A stretch of DNA of 64,000 bases from Woeseiaceae bacterium (GTDB lineage: Bacteria; Pseudomonadota; Gammaproteobacteria; Steroidobacterales; Woeseiaceae): NCBI GenBank assembly GCA_028279985.1, contig JANQMR010000037.1, positions 1-64,000 of the forward strand, written 5' to 3'. Under the pieces are notes generated by a model that did not search any database, had not been told where the DNA came from, and worked only from the letters and a program-made list of their open reading frames with translations. The position numbers and the translations under genes are program-made. Shown piece after piece: positions 41,247 to 48,865 of the stretch. Positions within the stretch are counted from its first letter, which is position 1; each line of letters opens with the position of its first letter.

Positions 41247-42496
41247 AACCGATCTACGTCATCGGCGCGTACAGCACGACCTTCGGCCGGCGGCCGGACG
41301 ACTCGCTCAAGGACCTGACCGCCGAGGCCTATCGTGGCGTGCTGGCCGACGCCGGGCTCGACACCGGCGAGCGAATCGATTCGGCCTGGTTCGGCAACTG
41401 CGGCATGTGGGCGGACGGCCAGGGCAGCATCCGCGGCCAGGTCTGCCTGACGCCGCTGGTGCGCGCCGGGGAATTCCCTGAGCGCGTACCGTTGACCAAC
41501 GTCGAGGGCGGTTGCGCGACGGCGTCCCTGGCGCTTGCCGGCGCCTGGAAAGACATCGCGTCCGGCCTTTCGGACCTGAGCATCGCTTTCGGCGTCGAGA
41601 AAACCTACTACCCGGAACGGCCGGAGAAAACAGCCGCCATCTTCGACGGCGGCATCGATCGGTACGATCCGGAAGAGTGGCAAAGCTATTACCGGCAAGC
41701 CGGCGAGGCCGCGGGCCTGCCATTCGAGCCGGGCGAGGATCGCACCGTGTTCATGGACACCTACGCGATGCAGGCTGTCTGGCACATGCAGCGTTACGGC
41801 ACGACACGGGAGCAGATCGCTTACGGCTGCGCCAAAAACCACAGCATCGCCGTACACAATCCGCGCGCGCAATACCGTTTTCCCCTGACCGTCGAGGAGG
41901 TCCTCGAAGACCGACCCATCACCTATCCGCTGACGCGGGCGATGTGCGCTCCGGTCGGAGACGGCGCCGCGGCCGCCCTGCTGGCGTCCGAACGCATGCT
42001 CGCGCAAATGCCGGCACCGGTGCGGGAGCGCGCCGTTCTGCTTGCGGGTATCGGTCAAAGCGGCGGCAAATACCGGGCGCTGGACGAACCCGGATTGTCC
42101 AGGGTTGCGGCGAAGCGCGCCTACGCGATGGCAGGCTGCGATCCGGCGGACATCGACGTCGCGGAAGTCCACGACGCAACGTCCTTCGGCGAAATCTACC
42201 AGGTGGAGATGCTGGGCTTCTGTGCGCCGGGCGAAGGCGGTACCTTTGTCGCCGGCGGCGCCACCAGCCTCGGCGGTTCGATACCGGTCAATACCTCGGG
42301 TGGGCTGGTCTCCAAGGGTCACCCGGTGGGCGCCACCGGCCTGTCGATGATCGCCGAGCTTACCGAGCAGTTGCGCGGAGAAGCCGGCGAACGGCAGGTC
42401 GACGGCGTTTCGCTGGCGCTGGCCGAGAACGGCGGCGGCGTGATCGGTTTCGACGAAGCGGCGTGTTCGGTCGTGATCCTGAAAAAGGCCGATTGA
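41243..42496 (+). CDS. SCP-x-type thiolase / acetyl-CoA acetyltransferase family protein
   Basis: A 417-residue thiolase-fold enzyme. The nucleophile is Cys91 in VEGGCATAS, with HDATSFGEIYQVEMLGFC and NTSGGLVSKGHPVGATGL near the C-terminus, characteristic of the SCP-x/lipid-transfer branch rather than classical thiolases. It cleaves 3-oxoacyl-CoA, often of branched or steroid-like substrates. The start is GTG at 41243, overlapping the ligase stop. A 12-bp duplication spans its stop codon (42484-42508). Confidence 0.92.
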   Translation: MKPIYVIGAYSTTFGRRPDDSLKDLTAEAYRGVLADAGLDTGERIDSAWFGNCGMWADGQGSIRGQVCLTPLVRAGEFPERVPLTNVEGGCATASLALAGAWKDIASGLSDLSIAFGVEKTYYPERPEKTAAIFDGGIDRYDPEEWQSYYRQAGEAAGLPFEPGEDRTVFMDTYAMQAVWHMQRYGTTREQIAYGCAKNHSIAVHNPRAQYRFPLTVEEVLEDRPITYPLTRAMCAPVGDGAAAALLASERMLAQMPAPVRERAVLLAGIGQSGGKYRALDEPGLSRVAAKRAYAMAGCDPADIDVAEVHDATSFGEIYQVEMLGFCAPGEGGTFVAGGATSLGGSIPVNTSGGLVSKGHPVGATGLSMIAELTEQLRGEAGERQVDGVSLALAENGGGVIGFDEAACSVVILKKAD

Positions 42497-42508
42497 AAGG
42501 CCGATTGA
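42484..42508. repeat. Tandem duplication across the thiolase stop codon
   Basis: AAAGGCCGATTG occurs twice in tandem (about 42485-42507); the first copy contains the TGA stop (42494-42496). Confidence 0.8.
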
Positions 42509-42515
42509 CGGCCGG

Positions 42516-44180
42516 TCAACCCGAGTCGGCGGTCTCCGAGTTGGCCGTTCCCGAATCGGACGTCCCCAAATCGGCAATGTGGACCCTGACCACACGCGGC
42601 TCCGCCGCCGGCAGCGACGAATAAGCCGTCCAGACGTCGCCGGTCTCCGGATCGATGGCCAGGTGGCGCGTGTACGCCGGTTCGGTCGGCAGCGGAATCC
42701 GGTCGGCACGTCCGGTTGCCGGATCGTAGCGAAACAGGCTCGAGTCCAGCGCTCCCGTTACCCAGACGACGCCGCTGTTTTGATCGACCTCGATGTCGTA
42801 GGCGCCGATCGTCGCCAAACCCAGGTCGACCCGCTCGAAGGTTTCGGTCTCCGGATCGAAACGCGTGATGTGCCCGGTGTTGAACTCCGGTATCCACAGG
42901 CTGCCGTCGGGCGCCAGGCCCGGGCGTCTCGGGCCCGAATTCTCGGCCGGCATCGGATGCAGCTTCGCCTCGCCGGACACGGTGTCGTAGACGACCAGCG
43001 TATTGGCGGCGAGCTGGGTACTGTAGAGGCGGTTTTGCTTGTCGACCTGCAAACCATAGGGTAGCGGAATACCTTCCGACTCGGGCCGGTTTGCCGGCGG
43101 CACTTCGATGATGGTCACCTCGCCGGTTTCGGCGTCGACGGTTGCGATGCGTTCCTGTACCGCGAAGTAGTCGTTGACCCAAACGTTGCCCGCCGTGTCG
43201 AGGTCCAGACTGTGCGGATACATCTGGACGTCGAAACTCTCATAGTCTCCCGTCCCGGTGTCCAGACGAATGACCGACTCGGTACCACCGTTGACCACCC
43301 AAAGCCTGCCGTCGGCGCCGAACTCGAGCGCGCGTGCCTGTGCAACCACGTCGGGATCGTCGTCGATGTCGAACTTGCGATACGCTCCGGACACCGGGTC
43401 GAGCGCCCACATCTGATCGTAGAAAAACGCCGTGATCCAGATACGCTCGTCCGGGCCGATGACGAGGTCGTGCGGCAGGGAGTCCGACTGCGGCAACTCG
43501 TATTCGGTGATGACGACACGCCCGGCGAGGTCCGCTGCGATCGGCGCGGGTGTTTCGAGCCGGGCCAGCCGTTCCTCGGAGATATGTTCGGCAAGCCAGG
43601 CTGCATATTCGGCATCGTCGAAATCGGGCGGGATCAGGCTGTAAGCGTCCAGCGCCCGCATCAACGCGATCCCGGCGCTCCACATCGCCTCGTCGCGCAG
43701 GCTGCCGGCCAAGTAGGCCCGCGACTTCGCAATACCGTGACAACTGGCGCAATTGAGTATGAACTCACGGCGCTTGAAACCGTCCGGCAACAGCGCCAGC
43801 CAGTGGCTGCTGGGAATCGCAGCCGCGGCATCGGCGGCGGCCTGCATCTCGATCGTGCCCGCGGCCGCGTCATGGCCGACCGGGCCATGGTCAACCGGTT
43901 CGAGGCCCGGATAACGAACCGTAAAACCGTCAATCCCGTCAGTCCCGTCGATCTCGGGCGGCGCCTGAATCCGGCCGTCGGCAGCCGTGAAAACGGTCGT
44001 CCTGCGGCCGTTGGCGTGAATCGTGACCATGGCGCCGGCCAGAGCCGATCGGTCGACGGTAACGACGAGGTCCGAGAGGCTGCCTGCCGCAGCCGTGCGG
44101 GTCTCATCGTCCGGCGCCTTGCCGCAAGCGGCCAGCGCAAGCACGACGAACGACAGCAGTCGCGGATCACGGAATTTCAT
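42516..44180 (-). CDS. Lipoprotein with c-type haem site and Vgb-like beta-propeller
   Basis: A 554-residue exported lipoprotein. The signal peptide ends with lipobox LAAC (Cys19). Residues ~35-115 form a carboxypeptidase-regulatory-like beta-sandwich (MVTIHANGRRTTVFTAADGRIQAPPEI), followed by one haem c site CASCH (Cys144, His148). From ~235 to the end are repeats of the virginiamycin B lyase-like (Vgb) seven-bladed propeller (WITAFFYDQMWALDPVSG, LWVVNGGTESVIRLDTGTG and so on). The last ~12 residues are a Ser/Asp/Thr repeat encoded by 15-bp units (42520-42579). The Met at 44180 begins the signal peptide. It might be a haem-containing dehydrogenase or electron-transfer partner for the cluster's catabolism. 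Confidence 0.83.
   Translation of the reverse strand: MKFRDPRLLSFVVLALAACGKAPDDETRTAAAGSLSDLVVTVDRSALAGAMVTIHANGRRTTVFTAADGRIQAPPEIDGTDGIDGFTVRYPGLEPVDHGPVGHDAAAGTIEMQAAADAAAAIPSSHWLALLPDGFKRREFILNCASCHGIAKSRAYLAGSLRDEAMWSAGIALMRALDAYSLIPPDFDDAEYAAWLAEHISEERLARLETPAPIAADLAGRVVITEYELPQSDSLPHDLVIGPDERIWITAFFYDQMWALDPVSGAYRKFDIDDDPDVVAQARALEFGADGRLWVVNGGTESVIRLDTGTGDYESFDVQMYPHSLDLDTAGNVWVNDYFAVQERIATVDAETGEVTIIEVPPANRPESEGIPLPYGLQVDKQNRLYSTQLAANTLVVYDTVSGEAKLHPMPAENSGPRRPGLAPDGSLWIPEFNTGHITRFDPETETFERVDLGLATIGAYDIEVDQNSGVVWVTGALDSSLFRYDPATGRADRIPLPTEPAYTRHLAIDPETGDVWTAYSSLPAAEPRVVRVHIADLGTSDSGTANSETADSG
42520..42579. repeat. 15-bp tandem array at the 3' end of the propeller lipoprotein gene
   Basis: Four units: CCCGAGTCGGCGGTC, TCCGAGTTGGCCGTT, CCCGAATCGGACGTC, CCCAAATCGGCAATG. 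They encode the acidic Ser/Thr tail of the lipoprotein on the minus strand. Confidence 0.8.
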
Positions 44181-44263
44181 ACAACAGCCCCCAGCGGTGT
44201 ATTCGGCGTTTGCCATGACGGCGTTGCCGCAAGCGCGGCACTTTACGCCGGAATATAACAGCA

Positions 44264-44292
44264 GTTAGTATTGCCTAACAATCGATCGTTTG
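44264..44292. promoter_or_regulatory. Two adjacent dyads, candidate TetR operator upstream of the cupin-TetR genes
   Basis: GTTAG-TATTGC-CTAAC (44264-44279) and CAATCGATCGTTTG (44279-44292, one mismatch in 14) lie next to each other between the lipoprotein gene and the cupin gene (ATG 44349). The second dyad shares CGAT-C/T-GTTTG with the site at 39571-39588. Confidence 0.5.
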
Positions 44293-44348
44293 ATTTGTGG
44301 CTGTCAGGTGCGGACCGGACAGCGAAACTAAAAGGAGGAGGAACCCCC

Positions 44349-44804
44349 ATGACTCAGCCCAGCATCCTGGAGACGACCGCGAGAACGGTCTTCGGTGAAA
44401 TCGAAAACGTCAACAGCAATCTCGTGGATTGGCAGGAGGTCGAAGGTCAGCCCGGCAACTACATCAAGGTGCTGGCGCTGGACGAGAAGCGCAACCGTGT
44501 CGACTTCCTGTTCAAGCAGGACCCGAACCGGGAATTCGCGAGACACACGCACCTTTGCACGGCCGTTGCGTTTACACTGGAGGGCCTTTGGGGCTATCGT
44601 GAGGGTGAGGAGATGCATTTTCCGGGCACGTATTCCTACGAACCGCCGGGAAGCGCGCACACACCCTACTCCACCGACCAGGGCATGGTTGTCTACGGCA
44701 GCTTCCAGGGGGACAATCCAAACATGCTCGACATCCTCGACGAGGACGACAATGTCATCGACACGCTCACACTGGACTTCTTCAAGAAGTATTATGTGGC
44801 GTAG
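44349..44804 (+). CDS. Cupin-like protein of unknown substrate
   Basis: A 151-residue protein with the cupin barrel signature: DPNREFARHTHLCTAVAFTLEG (HxH metal ligands at His80/His82 region), YREGEEMHFPGTYSYEPPGSAHTPY with the second His, resembling acetylacetone- or dihydroxyacetophenone-dioxygenase-like cupins. The ATG at 44349 has a very strong AAAGGAGGAGGAA Shine-Dalgarno sequence. It sits directly upstream of the TetR regulator (16 nt gap), so a shared operon and a metal-dependent oxygenase or binding role are likely. Confidence 0.8.
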   Translation: MTQPSILETTARTVFGEIENVNSNLVDWQEVEGQPGNYIKVLALDEKRNRVDFLFKQDPNREFARHTHLCTAVAFTLEGLWGYREGEEMHFPGTYSYEPPGSAHTPYSTDQGMVVYGSFQGDNPNMLDILDEDDNVIDTLTLDFFKKYYVA

Positions 44805-44820
44805 GCGAAGGGCGAACTGA

Positions 44821-45435
44821 ATGATGACGGCGGCAACGAACCGGGGCAAATCGGCAAGAGGCGGCGACAACCGCCGCCGGGAGCTACTGGAAGCGGCCGC
44901 CCGGCTGTTCTCGACGCGCGGCTACGAGGGCACGTCGATCCGGGACATCGCCGCCATCGTCGGCATGTTGCCCGGGTCGATCTACTATCACTTCAAGTCG
45001 AAGGAAGAGCTGCTGGTTGCAGTGCACGAACAGGGTGTGCTGCAGGTCATGCAGGCGGTCGAGTCGGCCGTGGACAAGGCCGGACCGGATCCCTGGGACC
45101 GGCTGACGGCGGCAGCCGAGGCGCACCTGGAGTCGCTCCTGGCCGAGAACGCCTTCAGCCCGGTCGTCACGCCGCAGTTTACGAAAGCGTTCGACGATCC
45201 GTTGCGCAGTACGCTGATCGCGCAACGCGATGAATACGAAGCCTATTTCGTGTCGCTGGTGAAACAGTTGCCGCTGCCGCCGGGCACCGGGCGACGGCTG
45301 TTTCGCCTCGCCTTGCTCGGCAGCCTGAACTGGACGCTGACCTGGTACCGGCCCGGCGGCAAGCGGCCGGCAACGATCGCACGCCAGATGGTGGATCTGT
45401 TCAGGACCGGACTCGACCCGGCTGCCGGAACTTGA
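44821..45435 (+). CDS. TetR/AcrR-family transcriptional regulator
   Basis: A 204-residue protein. The N-terminal helix-turn-helix is RRELLEAAARLFSTRGYEGTSIRDIAAIVGMLPGSIYYHFKSKEELLVAV (residues ~18-67). The C-terminal helical domain forms the ligand pocket and dimer interface. It probably represses the surrounding catabolic genes through the dyads at 39571 and 44264-44292, with a CoA thioester or the free acid as effector. An alternative ATG is one codon downstream. Confidence 0.93.
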   Translation: MMTAATNRGKSARGGDNRRRELLEAAARLFSTRGYEGTSIRDIAAIVGMLPGSIYYHFKSKEELLVAVHEQGVLQVMQAVESAVDKAGPDPWDRLTAAAEAHLESLLAENAFSPVVTPQFTKAFDDPLRSTLIAQRDEYEAYFVSLVKQLPLPPGTGRRLFRLALLGSLNWTLTWYRPGGKRPATIARQMVDLFRTGLDPAAGT

Positions 45436-45484
45436 GGCCTCGGAAAACCGGATGTACCGCCCGGTTTCGCCGGGATAGCGGCGG

Positions 45485-45688
45485 GTGAACGTCGACGTAC
45501 TATTACTGTTCGTCAATGCGACCCTGTCCATGGTCCTCGCCGCCGTCATCGTCTTCGTGATTTTGCGGCGGGAATACCTGCCGGTGATCCGCAAGCTGGA
45601 AGCCGAACGCCAGCAGGAACGCCCGGCGCCGGACGATGCGGTGAACGATACGGCGAAACATGCGGAAACCGGGAGTCGGAGGCAATGA
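45485..45688 (+). CDS. Small membrane protein, partner of the adjacent Na+ symporter
   Basis: A 67-residue protein with one N-terminal transmembrane helix (VLLLFVNATLSMVLAAVIVFVIL) followed by a charged cytoplasmic tail. The GTG start is at 45485. It overlaps the following symporter by 4 nt (ATGA), which is the arrangement of small auxiliary subunits of some SSS transporters. The family is not recognised; function is inferred from coupling only. Confidence 0.6.
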   Translation: MNVDVLLLFVNATLSMVLAAVIVFVILRREYLPVIRKLEAERQQERPAPDDAVNDTAKHAETGSRRQ

Positions 45689-47277
45689 CCACGGCGGTGT
45701 TCGCCGCCGCCTTGATGTTCTACGTTGTCGTCGGCGCATTGGTCGCACGCCGGGTCAAAGGCAGCGACGATTTTTACGTCATGAGCGAGAAAGCGCCGAC
45801 CTTGCTGGTCGTCGGCACCCTGGCCGCAACCTACCTGAGCGCCGTCACGCTGCTGGGCGTCGCCGGTATCGCCTACCAGGAGGGACCGCTGGTGCTTTCG
45901 GTCACCGGCTCCTTCGGCGTCTGGATCGGCACCCTGCTGGCCGTGGTTTACATCGGCCGGAAAATGCGCGCGCTGGAATGCCGGACTTTGCCGGATTTTT
46001 TTCACCGGCGTTTCGGAAGCCCGGTGGTCACGGCGCTTGCCACCGTCATCATGATCGTCGGGTTGCTCGGGTATGGCGTCATCCAGCTCATCGGTGCCGG
46101 ATTGATCATCGGCGAAATCACGAACATCCCGTATCCGGCGATCATTGCCGTATCGGTGCTGGCGTTACTCGTATTCTCGGCACTCGGCGGCATGTACGGC
46201 GTCGTCGTGACGGATACGCTGATGTTCTTCAGCATGCTGGCGGTTGCACTCGTCGTGGCGCCCTGGATCGTCTCCATCGTCGGCCTGGAATCCGTCAAGA
46301 GCCTGTCGGACACGATCGAGGGTTATTGGACACTGGCGGGAACCCAGGATCGCCCGATGAGTTTCACGATTTCGCAGTTTCTGGTCTGGGTGATATTCAT
46401 CAGTTGCACGCCGGCGCTGGTGTCCCGCGTTTTTCCGGCGAAAAACGACTTCGTCGTACTGAAATCGGCGGCGATCGGCACTTTTCTGGCGGCCTTCCTG
46501 CAGATCCCCGTTTTCCTCGCGGCCGGCGCGATGCGCGTGATCGAACCCGGAATCGAGCCGGCGGACCGGGTCATGATCGTCGCCTTTCTCGATCACGTGC
46601 CGCCCTTGCTCGGCGGCATCGGGCTGGCCGCGCTGATGGCCGCGATCATGTCCACGGCCTCGACCCTGTTCGTGCTCGCCGGATTCGGCCTGTCACGAGA
46701 CCTGTACGAAAACCTGCGACGGACACCGATCGACGAATCGCATCGCATGCGGGTCAGCAGGGCGGCGCAAGTCGTGATCGGGCTGGTCGTGACGGCGATC
46801 GCAATCGCGCAGCCGGCCGCGATCTACTGGATCTCGATCTACGCGGGCGCGATATTCGGCGTCGGCTGGTTGCCGACCGTCGTCGCCGGTCTGGAATGGC
46901 AAAGGATGAACCGCCACGCGGCGCTCGGCAGCATGAGCCTCGGCGTATCGACGTTCGTAATCGTCAGCGAGGCCACCCGGTCCGGCCTCTTGAGCCTGCC
47001 GCCGTTCGTCGACGCCCTGACGATCTCGTTGACGGCCGCCATCGTCTCGCTGATCGTGATTGCGAAACTGACCCGGCCTTCCGCCACGGAGATCGACTAC
47101 TTCCGACAGATTCGGGCCGCGCGCCCTTCGCGCCGCACGCTCGACGAGTTCCTGGCCTCCCCTGCACCGTTGACGGCATTGAGGCGGGAATACCGGCAGG
47201 TCGTGTGGATCACGGCCACGATGCTGCTGGCCGCGCTGGCCTTGTGGGGGTATCTCGGCGCCAGGCTGGCCTTCTAG
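45685..47277 (+). CDS. Sodium:solute symporter (SSS) family transporter
   Basis: A 530-residue protein with about 13 helices. The N-terminus FYVMSEKAPTLLVVGTLAATYLSAVTLLGVAGIAYQEG matches the SSS fold, and AALMAAIMSTASTLFVLAGFGLSRDLYE is the conserved Na2-site helix. It has a long cytoplasmic C-terminal region with one more helix (VWITATMLLAALALWGYLGARLAF). It probably imports the carboxylate substrate degraded by the adjacent cluster. Its TAG stop is the first part of the dispersed motif at 47274-47296. Confidence 0.9.
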   Translation: MTTAVFAAALMFYVVVGALVARRVKGSDDFYVMSEKAPTLLVVGTLAATYLSAVTLLGVAGIAYQEGPLVLSVTGSFGVWIGTLLAVVYIGRKMRALECRTLPDFFHRRFGSPVVTALATVIMIVGLLGYGVIQLIGAGLIIGEITNIPYPAIIAVSVLALLVFSALGGMYGVVVTDTLMFFSMLAVALVVAPWIVSIVGLESVKSLSDTIEGYWTLAGTQDRPMSFTISQFLVWVIFISCTPALVSRVFPAKNDFVVLKSAAIGTFLAAFLQIPVFLAAGAMRVIEPGIEPADRVMIVAFLDHVPPLLGGIGLAALMAAIMSTASTLFVLAGFGLSRDLYENLRRTPIDESHRMRVSRAAQVVIGLVVTAIAIAQPAAIYWISIYAGAIFGVGWLPTVVAGLEWQRMNRHAALGSMSLGVSTFVIVSEATRSGLLSLPPFVDALTISLTAAIVSLIVIAKLTRPSATEIDYFRQIRAARPSRRTLDEFLASPAPLTALRREYRQVVWITATMLLAALALWGYLGARLAF

Positions 47278-47296
47278 CGTCCTGTCCCGCGAATGA
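47274..47296 (+). repeat. Dispersed intergenic motif, copy C
   Basis: CTAGCGTCCTGTCCCGCGAA and the three following bases begin on the TAG stop of the symporter. The placement is the same as copy A at the cydB stop. Confidence 0.45.
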
Positions 47297-47322
47297 AGCC
47301 CGAGCGAGCGCAGCGATCCAGG

Positions 47323-48672
47323 TCACGGCGTCGATCGGCCGACAGAGCGGCCGGCATTCATGCGCATCAAGCCATAACTCGCCAGCAAGCCGAGGGCGGA
47401 AAACGCCGACAAGAACCAGAAGAAGTGCTGATGGCCGGCGACACCGGGATTGGCATCGATCAGCAGACCGGCGACGAAGTTGACGAAAATGTCCGGCGTA
47501 AAACCGATGACCGAAACCAGCCCGACGGCAGTGCCGGTGACCGCGGCCGGGACTCTTGCCTCCTCGAACAGGGCGTAATACAGGCCGCGCAAGCCGAAGA
47601 ATGCCGCGCAGGCAACCAGGGTATTGCCGAGCAGGATAGCGACCGCACCCGGAACCGGCGTCGTTGCGGCAAAAAACAGATTCGAGCCCAGCAGCAGGGT
47701 AAACGCCAGCACCGTGATCCTCGAGATCGTGTAACGGTCGCCGAGCAGGCCCGCGGCCAGCGCCGCAACCGGCCTGAGCCAGGAACCCAGTGTCACTACC
47801 CAGGCAGCCTCGACTTCGTCTAGCCGGTAGGCCTGTACGGCAAACAGCGAATAGTTGTCGAAGCCCTTGTAAGCGACGTAGGCACAGACGATCACGACGG
47901 CCTGTAGCCAGACCGCGGGAAGCCTGGCGACCTCGGCGATGCCCGCGCCGACCGGCACGGCGGGTGACTGGATTTTTGACCGGATTTCTGACCGGACTTC
48001 TGGCCGGATTTCCGACTGGACTCCAACGGTGCCTGGCTCTCGATCGGATCTGTCGCCTGCCAGCGCAAACCACACGATCAAACCGGCGAGCGCGGTCACC
48101 GCCGAGTAACCGAGGATGATCAGGCGCAAGGCCTGTTGTTTGTCCTCGAAGCTCGCGGCGCCGTATCCTTCCGGAAACGAAAAGCTGAATAACAATACGC
48201 CCAGCGAAGCCAGGCCCGCCGCAAGGAGCCCCCGGCCGCTGTCCAGCAATCCGTAGGCGCGGCCCTGGGCATCCCGGCCGCCCCAATCGCGCGTCGCGCG
48301 TATCAGCGCCGCCCAGAACAGCAGGATCGTCGTGACGCCGAAGAATCCCCACAACAACAGCGCGCCTTCGAAACCGGGAAAGCTCGCCATGTAGAGGCCG
48401 CCCAGCGCCGTCGTCCACAACGAGGCCGCCAACAGGGTTCGTGCCGGAAACCGGTCGGCCAACGGGCCGCCGGGGAAATAGGCCAGCATCGCAACGACGC
48501 CGTAAATCCCCTGCGCGGCGCCGAGCTCGGTTGCCGACATCGAGAAAACCTCGAGCACGGTGGGCCGGAAAAACCGCGCGACGTGAAACGGCAGTGCAAA
48601 AACCGCCTCGCCGGCGAGGATCAGGCCGAGCATGTAGAAAGCGCGGCGCGTCTTGCCCATCGACTGCAACAT
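47323..48672 (-). CDS. MFS transporter with repeat-expanded central loop
   Basis: A 449-residue major facilitator with about 12 helices: six in the N-half (MLGLILAGEAVFALPFHVARFF...), a central cytoplasmic loop, and six in the C-half. The motif GGPLADRFPARTL is the MFS signature A (G-x-L-aDR-x-GRR type) between helices 2 and 3. The central loop has a tetrapeptide repeat QSEI-RPEV-RSEI-RSKI-QSP encoded by 12-bp units (47966-48024). The start is ATG 48672 (MLQSMGKTRRAF); four TTGCAA repeats lie just upstream. The substrate is unknown. Confidence 0.88.
   Translation of the reverse strand: MLQSMGKTRRAFYMLGLILAGEAVFALPFHVARFFRPTVLEVFSMSATELGAAQGIYGVVAMLAYFPGGPLADRFPARTLLAASLWTTALGGLYMASFPGFEGALLLWGFFGVTTILLFWAALIRATRDWGGRDAQGRAYGLLDSGRGLLAAGLASLGVLLFSFSFPEGYGAASFEDKQQALRLIILGYSAVTALAGLIVWFALAGDRSDREPGTVGVQSEIRPEVRSEIRSKIQSPAVPVGAGIAEVARLPAVWLQAVVIVCAYVAYKGFDNYSLFAVQAYRLDEVEAAWVVTLGSWLRPVAALAAGLLGDRYTISRITVLAFTLLLGSNLFFAATTPVPGAVAILLGNTLVACAAFFGLRGLYYALFEEARVPAAVTGTAVGLVSVIGFTPDIFVNFVAGLLIDANPGVAGHQHFFWFLSAFSALGLLASYGLMRMNAGRSVGRSTP
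47966..48024. repeat. 12-bp tandem array in the MFS central loop
   Basis: Units (plus strand): GACTGGATTTTT, GACCGGATTTCT, GACCGGACTTCT, GGCCGGATTTCC, GACTGGACTCC. They encode a charged tetrapeptide repeat between transmembrane helices 6 and 7, where length changes are tolerable. Confidence 0.9.
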
Positions 48673-48702
48673 CGGCGTAACCCTGTCACGGCATGCCTGT
48701 CT

Positions 48703-48747
48703 CTTGCAATCCTCTTGCAACCTCATACTTGCAATCGTCTTGCAATC
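48703..48747. promoter_or_regulatory. Four TTGCAA repeats at 11- and 14-bp spacing upstream of the MFS gene
   Basis: CTTGCAATC or CTTGCAACC occurs at 48703, 48714, 48728 and 48739, with starts 11, 14 and 11 bp apart. The core TTGCAA is a perfect palindrome. The array ends ~30 bp before the MFS start at 48672. Spacing near one helical turn suggests protein binding on one face of the DNA. Confidence 0.55.
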
Positions 48748-48865
48748 GATTCGCCCGCCGATGCACCGGAGACGAATCGATACGAATAGGGCCGCGGCCG
48801 ACACCCGCGCCGCGGTTTGCCGTGCTTCTATTGGCCCTCTATTTGGTGGCCGTCTATTGGGACAG

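Noticed and set aside
48703..48747. CRISPR array
   Set aside because: Units are 9 bp with 2-5-bp gaps, far below CRISPR repeat and spacer lengths, and no cas genes are nearby.
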